Shown here: in pieces, positions 34,690 to 43,053 of the stretch | How positions within the stretch are numbered: position 1 is the stretch's first letter | Layout of the letters: every line of letters starts with the position of its first letter | Notes under the pieces: generated by a model | What the model was told of the DNA's origin: nothing | The model's database searches: none | Seen by the model: only the letters and a program-made list of their open reading frames with translations | Translations under genes and position numbers: made by a program | Assembly (NCBI GenBank): GCA_036351055.1 | Contig: JAZBOH010000155.1 | Coordinates: 1-64,000, forward strand | DNA length: 64,000 nt | Direction: 5' to 3' | Origin: JABDPF01 sp036351055 | GTDB taxonomy: Bacteria > Pseudomonadota > Gammaproteobacteria > Xanthomonadales > SZUA-36

Positions 34690-35926
34690 CAGCCATCAGC
34701 GCGATAGCAGCGCCTGGCTCGAAGCGGGGGTTGTTATCACGAAACTCGAACATTGGCTAATTGCGCTTCGCGCCCCCCAACTGGGGGGCGCGCGGCTTAT
34801 TGCCCTGGTTGAAAAATTTGGCGGTGCCGATGGCCTGGTCCAGGCTTCGGCCGCCGATCTGCGCCGTGCCGGTCTGAAAGAGGATTCGATAGACGCCATC
34901 CGCGGTCACGACCGCGAAGCTCTCGACAACGACCTCGAATGGTTTTCCTGCGGGAACCGGCACCTGTTGACCTGGCAGGACCAGCGCTATCCCGCGCTTC
35001 TCCGGACACTGTCGTCACCACCGGCGGCGCTGTACGTTGAAGGTGATCCCGATGTGTTATGGCAACCGCAACTCGCCGTGATCGGCAGCCGCAACCCGAC
35101 GGCAGGAGGGCGTGACAATACGCGTGATTTCGCCGGGGAACTGAGCCGCCAGGGCCTGACCATCACCAGCGGCATGGCTGCGGGAATCGATTCAGAAGCG
35201 CACGAGGCGGCGCTGGCCGCGGGCGGCTACACGGTGGCCGTGACCGGAACCGGGCTTGACCGGGTTTACCCCGAGTCCGGGCGTGAACTGGCGGGGCGAA
35301 TCGCCCGGCAGGGAGCGCTGGTTTCGGAATTCCCGCTCGGAACCGGGGCGAAACGCAGTCATTTTCCTTCCAGGAACCGCATCATTTCCGGCTTGAGCAT
35401 GGGGGTGCTGGTCATCGAAGCGGGCCTGAGGAGCGGAACCCTGATCACAGCCCGGCTGGCTGGTGAGCAGGGCAGGGAGATTTTTGCGCTTCCCGGTTCC
35501 ATCCATAACCCGATGGCCAAGGGCTGTCACCGCCTTATCAGGGATGGTGCCAAACTGGTCGAAAACGTATCTGAGATCATGCAGGAACTGGGCGCCATGG
35601 CCGGACAACTTGCCGGTGACCTGAAAGAAGAGCTTAGCCGCGAAGCAGCCTCTGCCGGTCAGGAAGAACTTGAGTTAACACGGCAAAAACCCAATCTGTT
35701 AGAGTACCCCGCTGGCCCTGCCGGGGCCGTGCAACTAAGGCCCTGGGACGAAGACCCCGAATACCGAAAGCTGTGGGATTGTCTCGGATACGATCCCAGT
35801 CCGGTGGACTCAATAATCGAAAGAAGTGGATTGACGGCGAGGGCCGTGTCGGCCATGCTGCTAATGCTGGAGCTGAGAGGAATGGTTGAAGGACATCCCG
35901 GAGGTGCCTACAGCCGTAAAAAATAA
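34634..35926 (+). CDS. dprA: DNA processing protein DprA
   Basis: Loads RecA onto incoming single-stranded DNA in transformation. The Rossmann-like DprA domain (about 110-325) has IGSRNPTAGG, TSGMAAGIDSEAH, TVAVTGTGLDRVYP and SEFPLG; the C-terminal winged-helix (about 370-430) ends the protein. The only canonical start is a GTG at 34634, 56 bases inside the LysM gene, giving 430 residues. The conserved N-terminus begins near ITKLEHW, where an ATC at 34736 follows a GGGGG tract. The true start is therefore unsettled. Confidence 0.9.
   Translation: MPRRSKNTTFFVTRTSETDSHQRDSSAWLEAGVVITKLEHWLIALRAPQLGGARLIALVEKFGGADGLVQASAADLRRAGLKEDSIDAIRGHDREALDNDLEWFSCGNRHLLTWQDQRYPALLRTLSSPPAALYVEGDPDVLWQPQLAVIGSRNPTAGGRDNTRDFAGELSRQGLTITSGMAAGIDSEAHEAALAAGGYTVAVTGTGLDRVYPESGRELAGRIARQGALVSEFPLGTGAKRSHFPSRNRIISGLSMGVLVIEAGLRSGTLITARLAGEQGREIFALPGSIHNPMAKGCHRLIRDGAKLVENVSEIMQELGAMAGQLAGDLKEELSREAASAGQEELELTRQKPNLLEYPAGPAGAVQLRPWDEDPEYRKLWDCLGYDPSPVDSIIERSGLTARAVSAMLLMLELRGMVEGHPGGAYSRKK
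34726..34738 (+). promoter_or_regulatory. Possible Shine-Dalgarno sequence and ATC start of dprA
   Basis: GGGGG at 34726-34730 lies five bases before ATC at 34736-34738. Starting here would give MTKLEHWLIALRAPQ and avoid overlap with the LysM gene. Inference; a GTG start at 34634 is also available. Confidence 0.35.
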
Positions 35927-35936
35927 GAGGTAAATA

Positions 35937-36413
35937 ATGAAAGAGAATGTACTCGACGTCCTGATGTACCTGTTCGAGAACTATTTCTACGAAGAAACGG
36001 AAGACCAGCCCGACCGCGCTTCACTGGAGCAGAACCTGCACGAAGCCGGCTTTACCAACGGGGAAATCGAAAAAGCATTCAAGTGGCTTGATGGTCTGGC
36101 GGAACAGCGTTTTCAGCCCGAATTCAAGATGCATACCGATGAACCGGTTCGTATCTTTGTGGATTCCGAGGTCAACCGGCTCGATACCGACTGCCGTGAT
36201 TTCCTCATGTACCTGTCCAATTGCGGTGTGCTGGACGCGCAGCGCCGCGAGCTCGTTCTCGATCGCCTGATGGCGCTCGAAGCCGACGAGATTTACCTGG
36301 AAGATGTCAAGTGGGTTGTCCTCATGGTCCTGTTCAATCAACCCGGCCAGGAAGCAAATTTCGCCTGGATGGAAGATTTGATGTTTGACAGCGAGCAAGA
36401 CTATCGCCATTAA
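35937..36413 (+). CDS. smg: Smg family protein (DUF494)
   Basis: A 158-residue acidic, helical protein of the Smg/DUF494 family, starting MKENVLDVLMYLFENYF as family members do. It lies ten bases after dprA and just before topA, the order known from E. coli and relatives. The exact function is not established. An AGAGGTAAATA Shine-Dalgarno region precedes the ATG. Confidence 0.93.
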   Translation: MKENVLDVLMYLFENYFYEETEDQPDRASLEQNLHEAGFTNGEIEKAFKWLDGLAEQRFQPEFKMHTDEPVRIFVDSEVNRLDTDCRDFLMYLSNCGVLDAQRRELVLDRLMALEADEIYLEDVKWVVLMVLFNQPGQEANFAWMEDLMFDSEQDYRH

Positions 36414-36432
36414 TAAATAACGATAAGAACGA

Positions 36433-36447
36433 AAGGGACCTGTCATC
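36433..36447 (+). promoter_or_regulatory. Shine-Dalgarno sequence and apparent ATC start of topA
   Basis: AAGGGA (36433-36438) is followed after six bases by ATC (36445-36447), which begins (M)KLLIVESPAK, the family N-terminus. Upstream in frame there is no ATG, GTG or TTG before a TAA at 36424. The first canonical in-frame start, GTG 36517, would remove the catalytic VESPAK segment. Confidence 0.6.
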
Positions 36448-38853
36448 AAACTGCTGATCGTAGAATCGCCGGCCAAGGCGACCACCATTAATCGCTACCT
36501 TGGAAAGGACTTCAAGGTGCTGGCTTCCTATGGGCACGTCAGGGACCTGCCGTCGAAGGATGGCGCGGTGGACCCGGACAATGATTTCGCCATGACCTAT
36601 GAACTGAACGAGGGCAGTGAACGCCACGTTCGCGCCATCGTGGCGGCCGCAAAAAAGGCGGATGCGGTTTACCTCGCGACGGATTTGGATCGTGAAGGCG
36701 AGGCCATTTCCTGGCACATCTACGAAATTCTGCGTGAAAAAGGACTGGCTGAAAAAATCCCCTTTTACCGCATCGAATTCTCTGAAATCACCAAGAAAGC
36801 CATCCAGGACGCCGTGGATAAACCGCGTGACTTGTCGATGGACCTGGTCAATGCGCAGCAGGCGCGCCGGGCGCTGGACCACCTGGTTGGCTTCAACCTG
36901 TCACCGCTGTTGTGGAAGAAGATCAAGACCGGTCTGTCCGCCGGGCGGGTGCAAAGCCCCGCTCTGCGCATGATCGTGGAGCGCGAGCGCGAAATCGAAG
37001 CGTTTGATGCACAGGAATACTGGACCATCGAGGCCGATATGGCCCACGAGGGCCAGGCCTTCCTGTCGCGGCTGGTACGACTGGAAAACGAGCGTCTGAA
37101 GCAATTCGACATCACCACCGCGGAACACGCCACCAAGGTGCGGGATCGCCTGCTGAATGCCGCGGGTGGAAAACTGAAAGTTGACCGCGTCACGCGCAGC
37201 CAGCGCAAGCGCCGTCCAGCACCCCCATTCATCACCTCGACACTGCAGCAGGACGCCGCCCGGAAACTGCGCTTCACCGCGCAAAAAACCATGCGTACCG
37301 CGCAGAACCTGTACGAAGCCGGCTTCATCACTTACATGCGAACGGACTCTGTGCACCTGTCGAACGATGCCCTGGGCGATCTGCGGGGCTGCATCAAGCG
37401 CAAGTACGGCCCCGAATACGTGCCGGACAAGCCGAATTTTTACAAGACCAAGTCGAAAAACGCCCAGGAAGCCCACGAGGCGATACGGCCGACCTCGGCT
37501 TGCGAGGCGCCCGCTGAACTGAAAAAGAGACTGAGCGATGACCAGTTCCGTCTTTACGAGCTGGTCTGGAAACGTGCAATGGCCTCGCAAATGGTGCCGG
37601 CCCTGGTCGATACAGTCGCCGTTGAGTTCGATTGCGACAATGACGCCGTGTTTCGGGCCAATGGGTCCGTGATTGCTTTCCCGGGCTTTCTGCGTGCTTA
37701 CGAGGAGTCCCGGCCGCTTGGCAAGGAAGAAAAAGAGAACCGCCTGCCGGACATGAGTGAAGGCGATGTTGTGGTTCTGGAAGAGATCCGGACCGAGCAG
37801 CATTTTACCGAGCCGCCGCCGCGGTACTCGGAGGCCAGCCTGGTCAAGGCGCTGGAAGATTTTGGCATCGGCCGGCCATCGACCTATGCAAGCATCATCC
37901 AGACTCTGGTGCGCCGCAATTACGTTGAACTGGACCGCCGCCGCTTCATCCCGACGGATACCGGCCGGGTGGTGGCGCGTTTTCTTGAATTACATTTCGA
38001 GCCTTATGTTGATTACGAGTTCACGGCGCGAATGGAGGACATTCTCGACGAAGTTTCGCGTGGCGAGATGCATTGGATTCCCCCGTTGATGCAGTTCTGG
38101 AAGCCTTTTATCCGGCGGGTCGAGGAAAAACAGAAAACGGTCAGCCGCCAGGAAGCCAAGGCCACCCGTGTGCTGGGCACAGATCCGAAAACCGGCAAGG
38201 AGGTCTCGGTGCGCCTGGGGCGTTTCGGGCCCCATGCGCAGATCGGCAGCGTGGATGACGAGGAAAAACCCCAGTTCTCAGGCTTGCGCAACGGCCAGCG
38301 GCTGGAGACCATCACGCTGGAAGAAGCGCTGGAACTGTTCAAGCTGCCGCGCAAGCTGGGCGAAACGGATGACGGGGAAACGGTTGCAGCAGGTATCGGA
38401 CGCTTTGGCCCCTACATCCGTTATGGCAGCAAGTTCGTATCACTGAAAGAAGACGATCCGCACGAGGTGAGCCTGGACAAGGCGCTGGAACTGATCGCCG
38501 CCAAGAAACAGGCCGACCTGGACCGCATCATCCGTACTTTTGAGGGCACGGAAGTGCAGATCGTCAAAGGCCGTTGGGGGCCGTTTATCACGGACGGCAA
38601 CAAGAACGCCCGTATGCCCAAGGAGCGCGAACCTGAATCCATGACGCTCGAAGAGTGCCTGGCACTGCTGGAAGCGGCGCCGGACAAACGCAGTCGCAAG
38701 AAAGCAGCCAAGAAAAAGGCGACCAAGAAGAAAGCAGCCAGGAAAAAGGCGACCAAGAAGAAGGCGACCAAGAAAAAAGCCGCTAAGAAGAAAGCCAGCA
38801 AGAAAAAGACTTCGAAAAAGCGTGCGGCCAAGAAAAAGGCCAGCACGGGGTAA
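36445..38853 (+). CDS. topA: DNA topoisomerase I
   Basis: Relaxes negative supercoils. Read from ATC at 36445 the product has 802 residues. It contains the Toprim acidic residues (Glu8 in VESPAK; DLDREGE further on), the nucleophile Tyr297 (ITYMRTDS) and C-terminal Topo_C-type repeats (GRFGPHAQIG, GRFGPYIRYG, GRWGPFITDG). The CxxC zinc fingers of E. coli TopA are absent. The protein ends in a Lys/Ala-rich tail (752-802) like histone H1. The first canonical start (GTG 36517) would delete a catalytic residue, so a non-canonical start is inferred. tsaC follows after six bases. Confidence 0.93.
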   Translation: MKLLIVESPAKATTINRYLGKDFKVLASYGHVRDLPSKDGAVDPDNDFAMTYELNEGSERHVRAIVAAAKKADAVYLATDLDREGEAISWHIYEILREKGLAEKIPFYRIEFSEITKKAIQDAVDKPRDLSMDLVNAQQARRALDHLVGFNLSPLLWKKIKTGLSAGRVQSPALRMIVEREREIEAFDAQEYWTIEADMAHEGQAFLSRLVRLENERLKQFDITTAEHATKVRDRLLNAAGGKLKVDRVTRSQRKRRPAPPFITSTLQQDAARKLRFTAQKTMRTAQNLYEAGFITYMRTDSVHLSNDALGDLRGCIKRKYGPEYVPDKPNFYKTKSKNAQEAHEAIRPTSACEAPAELKKRLSDDQFRLYELVWKRAMASQMVPALVDTVAVEFDCDNDAVFRANGSVIAFPGFLRAYEESRPLGKEEKENRLPDMSEGDVVVLEEIRTEQHFTEPPPRYSEASLVKALEDFGIGRPSTYASIIQTLVRRNYVELDRRRFIPTDTGRVVARFLELHFEPYVDYEFTARMEDILDEVSRGEMHWIPPLMQFWKPFIRRVEEKQKTVSRQEAKATRVLGTDPKTGKEVSVRLGRFGPHAQIGSVDDEEKPQFSGLRNGQRLETITLEEALELFKLPRKLGETDDGETVAAGIGRFGPYIRYGSKFVSLKEDDPHEVSLDKALELIAAKKQADLDRIIRTFEGTEVQIVKGRWGPFITDGNKNARMPKEREPESMTLEECLALLEAAPDKRSRKKAAKKKATKKKAARKKATKKKATKKKAAKKKASKKKTSKKRAAKKKASTG
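38697..38850 (+). repeat. Degenerate tandem repeat coding the Lys/Ala tail of TopA
   Basis: Short units of the kind AAGAAAAAGGCGACC and AAGAAAGCAGCC recur about a dozen times. They encode KKKAT/KKKAA-like pentads. Such tracts are prone to length changes between strains. Confidence 0.8.
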
Positions 38854-38859
38854 TTCCCG

Positions 38860-39426
38860 GTGAACGATTCTGCATTACTGACGGTTCGGCAGGGCGCCCA
38901 GTGCCTGCTTGACGGCGGTGTCATAGCCTATCCCACGGAGGCAGTCTACGGCCTCGGGTGCGACCCCGACAATGAGTCCGCGGTGCGCAAAATACTCGAA
39001 CTGAAGAGCCGGCCCGCTTCTGCGGGCCTGATCCTCGTGGCGGACCGCCTGGAACGTTTCGCGCCGTATATCAAAGCGGTCAGCCCGGAACTGAAAGAAC
39101 GGGCCCTTTCCGCCTGGCCGGGGCCGGTAACCTGGCTGTTCCCCCGCGCCGCGGGCGTGCCGGACTGGCTGGCGGGCACGCACGATACCGTCGCCCTGCG
39201 TATCAGCGCTCATGCCGGTTGCCGCGCGCTCTGTGATGCTTTTGGCGGCCCCATCGTGTCGACCAGCGCCAACCCCAGCACGCAGGAACCGGCCCGCAGC
39301 GCGGCCCGTGTTGAGTCCTATTTCCCCGGCCAGTTGTGCGGCATCGTGGAAGGTGAACTTGGCGGCAGTGACTTGCCCAGCGAGATCCGCGACCTGGCCA
39401 CGGGCCGCGTGATCAGGGCCGGCTGA
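38860..39426 (+). CDS. tsaC: Threonylcarbamoyl-AMP synthase
   Basis: Makes threonylcarbamoyl-AMP, which TsaD (also in this window) uses to modify A37 of ANN-decoding tRNAs. The 188-residue YrdC-fold protein has YPTEAVYGLGCDP near the N-terminus, the KSRP-like LKSRPAS motif and SANPS near the C-terminus. GTG start at 38860. It sits between topA and hemF, in the usual tsaC-hemF-aroE neighbourhood, though aroE is elsewhere in this window. Confidence 0.95.
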   Translation: MNDSALLTVRQGAQCLLDGGVIAYPTEAVYGLGCDPDNESAVRKILELKSRPASAGLILVADRLERFAPYIKAVSPELKERALSAWPGPVTWLFPRAAGVPDWLAGTHDTVALRISAHAGCRALCDAFGGPIVSTSANPSTQEPARSAARVESYFPGQLCGIVEGELGGSDLPSEIRDLATGRVIRAG

Positions 39427-39429
39427 ACT

Positions 39430-40377
39430 ATGCCTGCTCCGGATATTTCAACCTCAGAGGTCAAAACCTACCTGCTGGGCTTGCAGGACCGAATCTGCTC
39501 GGCGCTGGAAAACCTGGACGGCCGGGCCATTTTTGCTGAAGACGCCTGGACGCGCGGGCGCGGCAACGAAAACAAGCCGGCGCTGGGTGGCGGTGGCCGC
39601 ACCCGGGTACTGGAGAACGGGGCCGTATTCGAGCAGGCCGGGGTCAATTTTTCACACGTGACAGGTGCCAGCCTGCCACCCTCGGCCACGGCAGCCCGGC
39701 CGGAACTGGAGGGCCGCTCTTTCGAGGCGCTCGGCGTCTCGCTGGTCATTCATCCCGAAAACCCCCATGTGCCCACCAGCCACGCCAACGTGCGCTTTTT
39801 CATCGCCGAGAAAGAGGGTGAACAGCCCGTGTGGTGGTTTGGTGGCGGCTACGACCTGACGCCCTACTACCCGGTGATAAAGGATATTGTCAGCTGGCAC
39901 GAAGCAGCGCGGGCGGCTTGTTTGCCGTTCGGAGACGAAGTCTATCCGCGCTACAAGGAATGGTGCGACCGCTATTTTTTCCTGAAACACCGCGCCGAAG
40001 CCCGCGGTGTCGGCGGCCTGTTTTTTGATGACCTCAATGAGTGGGGCTTTGAGCGCAGTTTCGATTTCCTGAAGGCCATCGGCGACAGCTACCTCGATGC
40101 ATACCTGCCGATCGTACGGCGACGCAAGGACGATCCCTGGACTGAACAGCAGCGTGCGTTCCAGTTGTACCGCCGCGGGCGTTACGTCGAATTCAACCTG
40201 GTTTATGATCGCGGCACCCTGTTTGGCCTGCAGTCCGGCGGCCGCACGGAATCCATCCTGATGTCCCTGCCGCCGCTGGTGTCATGGCGTTACAACTGGC
40301 AGCCGGAACCCGGTTCCGAGGAGGCCGTCCTGTACGACTGCCTGGAGCCCCTCGACTGGTTGGCGGAACAGGGGTAG
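39430..40377 (+). CDS. hemF: Oxygen-dependent coproporphyrinogen III oxidase
   Basis: Converts coproporphyrinogen III to protoporphyrinogen IX with O2. The 315-residue length is slightly above the E. coli enzyme (299). Signatures include the WTRGRGNENKPALGGGGRTRV segment in part (GGGGRTRVL), NPHVPTSHANVRFF, WWFGGGYDLTPYY, and the C-terminal YDRGTLFGLQSGGRTESILMS read in parts. An aerobic lifestyle is implied; hemN was not seen in this window. Confidence 0.97.
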   Translation: MPAPDISTSEVKTYLLGLQDRICSALENLDGRAIFAEDAWTRGRGNENKPALGGGGRTRVLENGAVFEQAGVNFSHVTGASLPPSATAARPELEGRSFEALGVSLVIHPENPHVPTSHANVRFFIAEKEGEQPVWWFGGGYDLTPYYPVIKDIVSWHEAARAACLPFGDEVYPRYKEWCDRYFFLKHRAEARGVGGLFFDDLNEWGFERSFDFLKAIGDSYLDAYLPIVRRRKDDPWTEQQRAFQLYRRGRYVEFNLVYDRGTLFGLQSGGRTESILMSLPPLVSWRYNWQPEPGSEEAVLYDCLEPLDWLAEQG

Positions 40378-40441
40378 AACACCGGGGAACAGGCTGGACA
40401 ACAAAGAACCAACACCAGAAGCGAGGCAAGCAAGAACCATC

Positions 40442-42430
40442 ATGAAGAGACCTTTTTCCCTGGCCGGGATCTCATTCCTGGCCCTCACCCTGTTTTTCGC
40501 CGCTAACTGCTTTGCCGAACCGTATCTGGATGAAGGCACGCTGAAAAAATACCTCGAACCGAGGGACTACTGGAACGTGCGCCTCTCGCCCGATGGCCGC
40601 CACGTCAGCGTGCTGACCAAGAAGGATGACCGCAACACCCTGGTCGTACTTGACCTGGAAACCATGAAGCCGACCGCCTCGGTACGTTACGAGGAAAGCA
40701 GAGACATCGAGGTCAATGGCGCAGAGTGGGTTAACTCCGACCTGCTTTACTACTCCGTCAGCCGCAAGGTGGCCAGCCTGGAAACACCGCTGCAGTATCC
40801 CGAACTGTTTCTGCTGGCGGCCGATGGAAGCAGGAATGACCGGGTCTGGAGCACCCATGGCAACTATGAGAACAACGCTCGCCGCAAGGGCGAATTGACC
40901 CGGGGCCATCCCCGGGTCGTCAATGTGTTGCCCGGCGACAGGCACCGCATCCTGATGCTGGTACTGTCATTTGAACGCCGGGACGGAGCAGGCCTGGGCA
41001 AACTGGTGAAAATGGACGTGCGGAACGGCGATACGCGCCAACTCGATAACGTACCCGAATATACCGAGCGTGTGCTGTCGAGCAAAGATGCCCGTACCCT
41101 GCTCGCGTCCACGCTGGATCGTGACTACCGGCGCGGGCTGTTGCTGTCCGTGAACGGTGGTAAATCATGGACCCCGCTACCCTTCGATATGGCCGGGTAC
41201 GTCGATGGCCCGGATCCCCTGGCTGTCGAGGACGATTCTGTTTACCTGCTCGCCCAGCGTAGCGGTGCCATCGATGCGCCGAGCCACGTGCTGCGCTACC
41301 GGATCGGTGCTGGTCGCTGGGAAGTGGCCTACGATATCGGTTTTTCCAGCCTGGGCGGTATCGACGTCAACAGCGAAGGAGAACTGACGCGCGTCCAATG
41401 GGTGGATGACCGGCCGCGTATCGAGGTACTCGACCCGGACGACCGGGTCTCCCGCGTGCTGCAGTCCTTTGCAAAATCCTATGCGGGCTTCGCGGTGGAA
41501 GCGGTCAGCCAGACCGAGGACAAGAACATGTTGCTGGTCTACGTGGGCTCGGGTGCTTACATGGGCGAGTATTTCCTGTACGACGCGCAGACCCGCAAGG
41601 CGCGATTCCTGGTGTCGATGGACGAGGACCTGGACGGTGCGCAACTGGCTGACCTGCAGGATGCGCGTTTTACCGCCTCCGACGGCGTGGTCATTCCGGG
41701 CTGGTTTCAACCGCCACCCGGTGTCGGCAAGCCGCCACTGGTCGTGGACATCCACGGCGGCCCGCACGGTCCCTACCATGCGTTTGGCTTCAATGCTTCC
41801 TGGCACCTCCTGAACGCCATGGGCTACGCGGTTTATGCGCCCAATTTCCGGGGCAGCGGGGGCTACGGGAGAGGGTTTGAGCGGGCAGGCTTCGGGAAGT
41901 GGGGCACGCGGATGCTGGACGACGTCGCCGAGGGCGCCCGTCACCTGGTTGATCGGGGGCTGGTGGACGGCGGGCGTGTCTGTGTCTACGGCGGTAGCTA
42001 CGGCGGTTACGGCAGCGCACAGAGCCTGGTTCGCCACAATGACCTGTACCGCTGTGGCGTGATCATCGCCGGCGTGTTCGACCTGGAAAAACAGAAAGCC
42101 CGCACCGATACCCGGGGTTGGTATGCCGGCGGCGACTACATGGACATGGCGATCGGTGACGACGAAGAGCAACTCAGGGAAATGTCGCCGATTTATCATG
42201 TCGACGAGATCAGGGCGCCCATGTTGATCCTGCATGGCGAAGAGGACGAGCGCACCCCGTTCAAGGGCGCCGAGGAATTTGTCGAGGTGCTGGAAAAGGC
42301 CGGCAAGGACATGGACTACCGCTGGTACCCGGACGAAGGCCACGGCAACGCCCTGTTGGAAAACCGGATCGATGAATGGCAGAGGATCGAACGGTTCCTG
42401 CGGCAAGAAAACGGGCCGGTATCAGAATGA
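40442..42430 (+). CDS. S9-family prolyl oligopeptidase-like serine peptidase, secreted
   Basis: A 662-residue protein with a signal peptide (about 1-21), a beta-propeller-type N-terminal domain (about 45-385) and an alpha/beta hydrolase catalytic domain. The triad is Ser519 (GGSYGG), Asp602 and His634 (EGHGN). It is likely periplasmic and cleaves short peptides; exact specificity (dipeptidyl or acylaminoacyl) is open. It is separated from hemF by about 64 bases and may have its own promoter. Its stop lies within the loop of a hairpin. Confidence 0.9.
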   Translation: MKRPFSLAGISFLALTLFFAANCFAEPYLDEGTLKKYLEPRDYWNVRLSPDGRHVSVLTKKDDRNTLVVLDLETMKPTASVRYEESRDIEVNGAEWVNSDLLYYSVSRKVASLETPLQYPELFLLAADGSRNDRVWSTHGNYENNARRKGELTRGHPRVVNVLPGDRHRILMLVLSFERRDGAGLGKLVKMDVRNGDTRQLDNVPEYTERVLSSKDARTLLASTLDRDYRRGLLLSVNGGKSWTPLPFDMAGYVDGPDPLAVEDDSVYLLAQRSGAIDAPSHVLRYRIGAGRWEVAYDIGFSSLGGIDVNSEGELTRVQWVDDRPRIEVLDPDDRVSRVLQSFAKSYAGFAVEAVSQTEDKNMLLVYVGSGAYMGEYFLYDAQTRKARFLVSMDEDLDGAQLADLQDARFTASDGVVIPGWFQPPPGVGKPPLVVDIHGGPHGPYHAFGFNASWHLLNAMGYAVYAPNFRGSGGYGRGFERAGFGKWGTRMLDDVAEGARHLVDRGLVDGGRVCVYGGSYGGYGSAQSLVRHNDLYRCGVIIAGVFDLEKQKARTDTRGWYAGGDYMDMAIGDDEEQLREMSPIYHVDEIRAPMLILHGEEDERTPFKGAEEFVEVLEKAGKDMDYRWYPDEGHGNALLENRIDEWQRIERFLRQENGPVSE

Positions 42431-42439
42431 ACCGGCCCG
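42412..42439. terminator. Hairpin between convergent S9 peptidase and NTF2-like genes
   Basis: CGGGCCGGT (42412-42420) pairs perfectly with ACCGGCCCG (42431-42439), with a ten-base loop that contains the peptidase TGA. No T-run follows, so it is a candidate mRNA-end stem rather than a textbook terminator. Confidence 0.55.
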
Positions 42440-42461
42440 GGGGGTTGGGTGATTCAGCCGC

Positions 42462-42947
42462 TTACCACAGGTAAGGTGTAAACTCTCCGGGCAAGGGGTT
42501 CTGACGGGTTTCGTTGTCCCACATCACGTTCACGATCCACCAGCGGTCTTCGCGGTGCAGCAGTTGCATCGCGCGGATCCCGCGCACCTTTTTTTCTGCA
42601 TCCGGCGATTCGCCGGCCTGGTAGGTGCTGAACACCTGGATCATGTCGCCAAAACGATCGGCGTGACGCTGGATTTCCTCGATGAAAAAGGCGTTCTCTT
42701 CGAAGTATCCCGCTATGTCATCAATCCACTCGTTCACGGACATGACATGGGTATTACCTTCGGCGTGGATCCGGTGGCCGATCGGGATCAGCCGGGCTCC
42801 CTCGAAGTAAAGGCTGCGCAGGCGCTGAAAATTGCGCTTGCCGGCGGGTCCGGAAAGGGCTTCGTACAGCGCTTTAATGATCGCGTCTGGTGATTCAACA
42901 TCGCCCGGACGAGGCTTCAGTGAGCCTTTAGCGGTGGTTTCGGTCAT
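42462..42947 (-). CDS. NTF2-like (SnoaL/DUF4440-type) protein
   Basis: A 161-residue cytoplasmic protein. The pattern AIIKALYEALSGPAG, RLRSLYFEGARL, SVNEWIDDI and a C-terminal REDRWWIVNVMWDNE is typical of the NTF2-like cone fold used by SnoaL-like and DUF4440 proteins. No catalytic signature can be assigned. It starts from an ATG at 42947 with GGAGAGAACC upstream. It lies 106 bases after the end of polA, on the same strand. Confidence 0.72.
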   Translation of the reverse strand: MTETTAKGSLKPRPGDVESPDAIIKALYEALSGPAGKRNFQRLRSLYFEGARLIPIGHRIHAEGNTHVMSVNEWIDDIAGYFEENAFFIEEIQRHADRFGDMIQVFSTYQAGESPDAEKKVRGIRAMQLLHREDRWWIVNVMWDNETRQNPLPGEFTPYLW

Positions 42948-43053
42948 CTCGGTTCTCTCCTTGGTTCTTCAATGCCGGGCGACCCGGACAATATAGAGTG
43001 TAGCAAAGCAGCGGCCGATGGAAGAGTTGCGTACCACCCGGTCGGGCGGTTTC

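Noticed and set aside
36517..36519. GTG as start of topA
   Set aside because: It would delete the VESPAK segment that holds an essential Toprim glutamate.
41177..42406. A 409-codon open frame on the minus strand
   Set aside because: It is antisense to the S9 peptidase, has no recognisable domain, and its length follows from GC-rich codon bias of the real gene.
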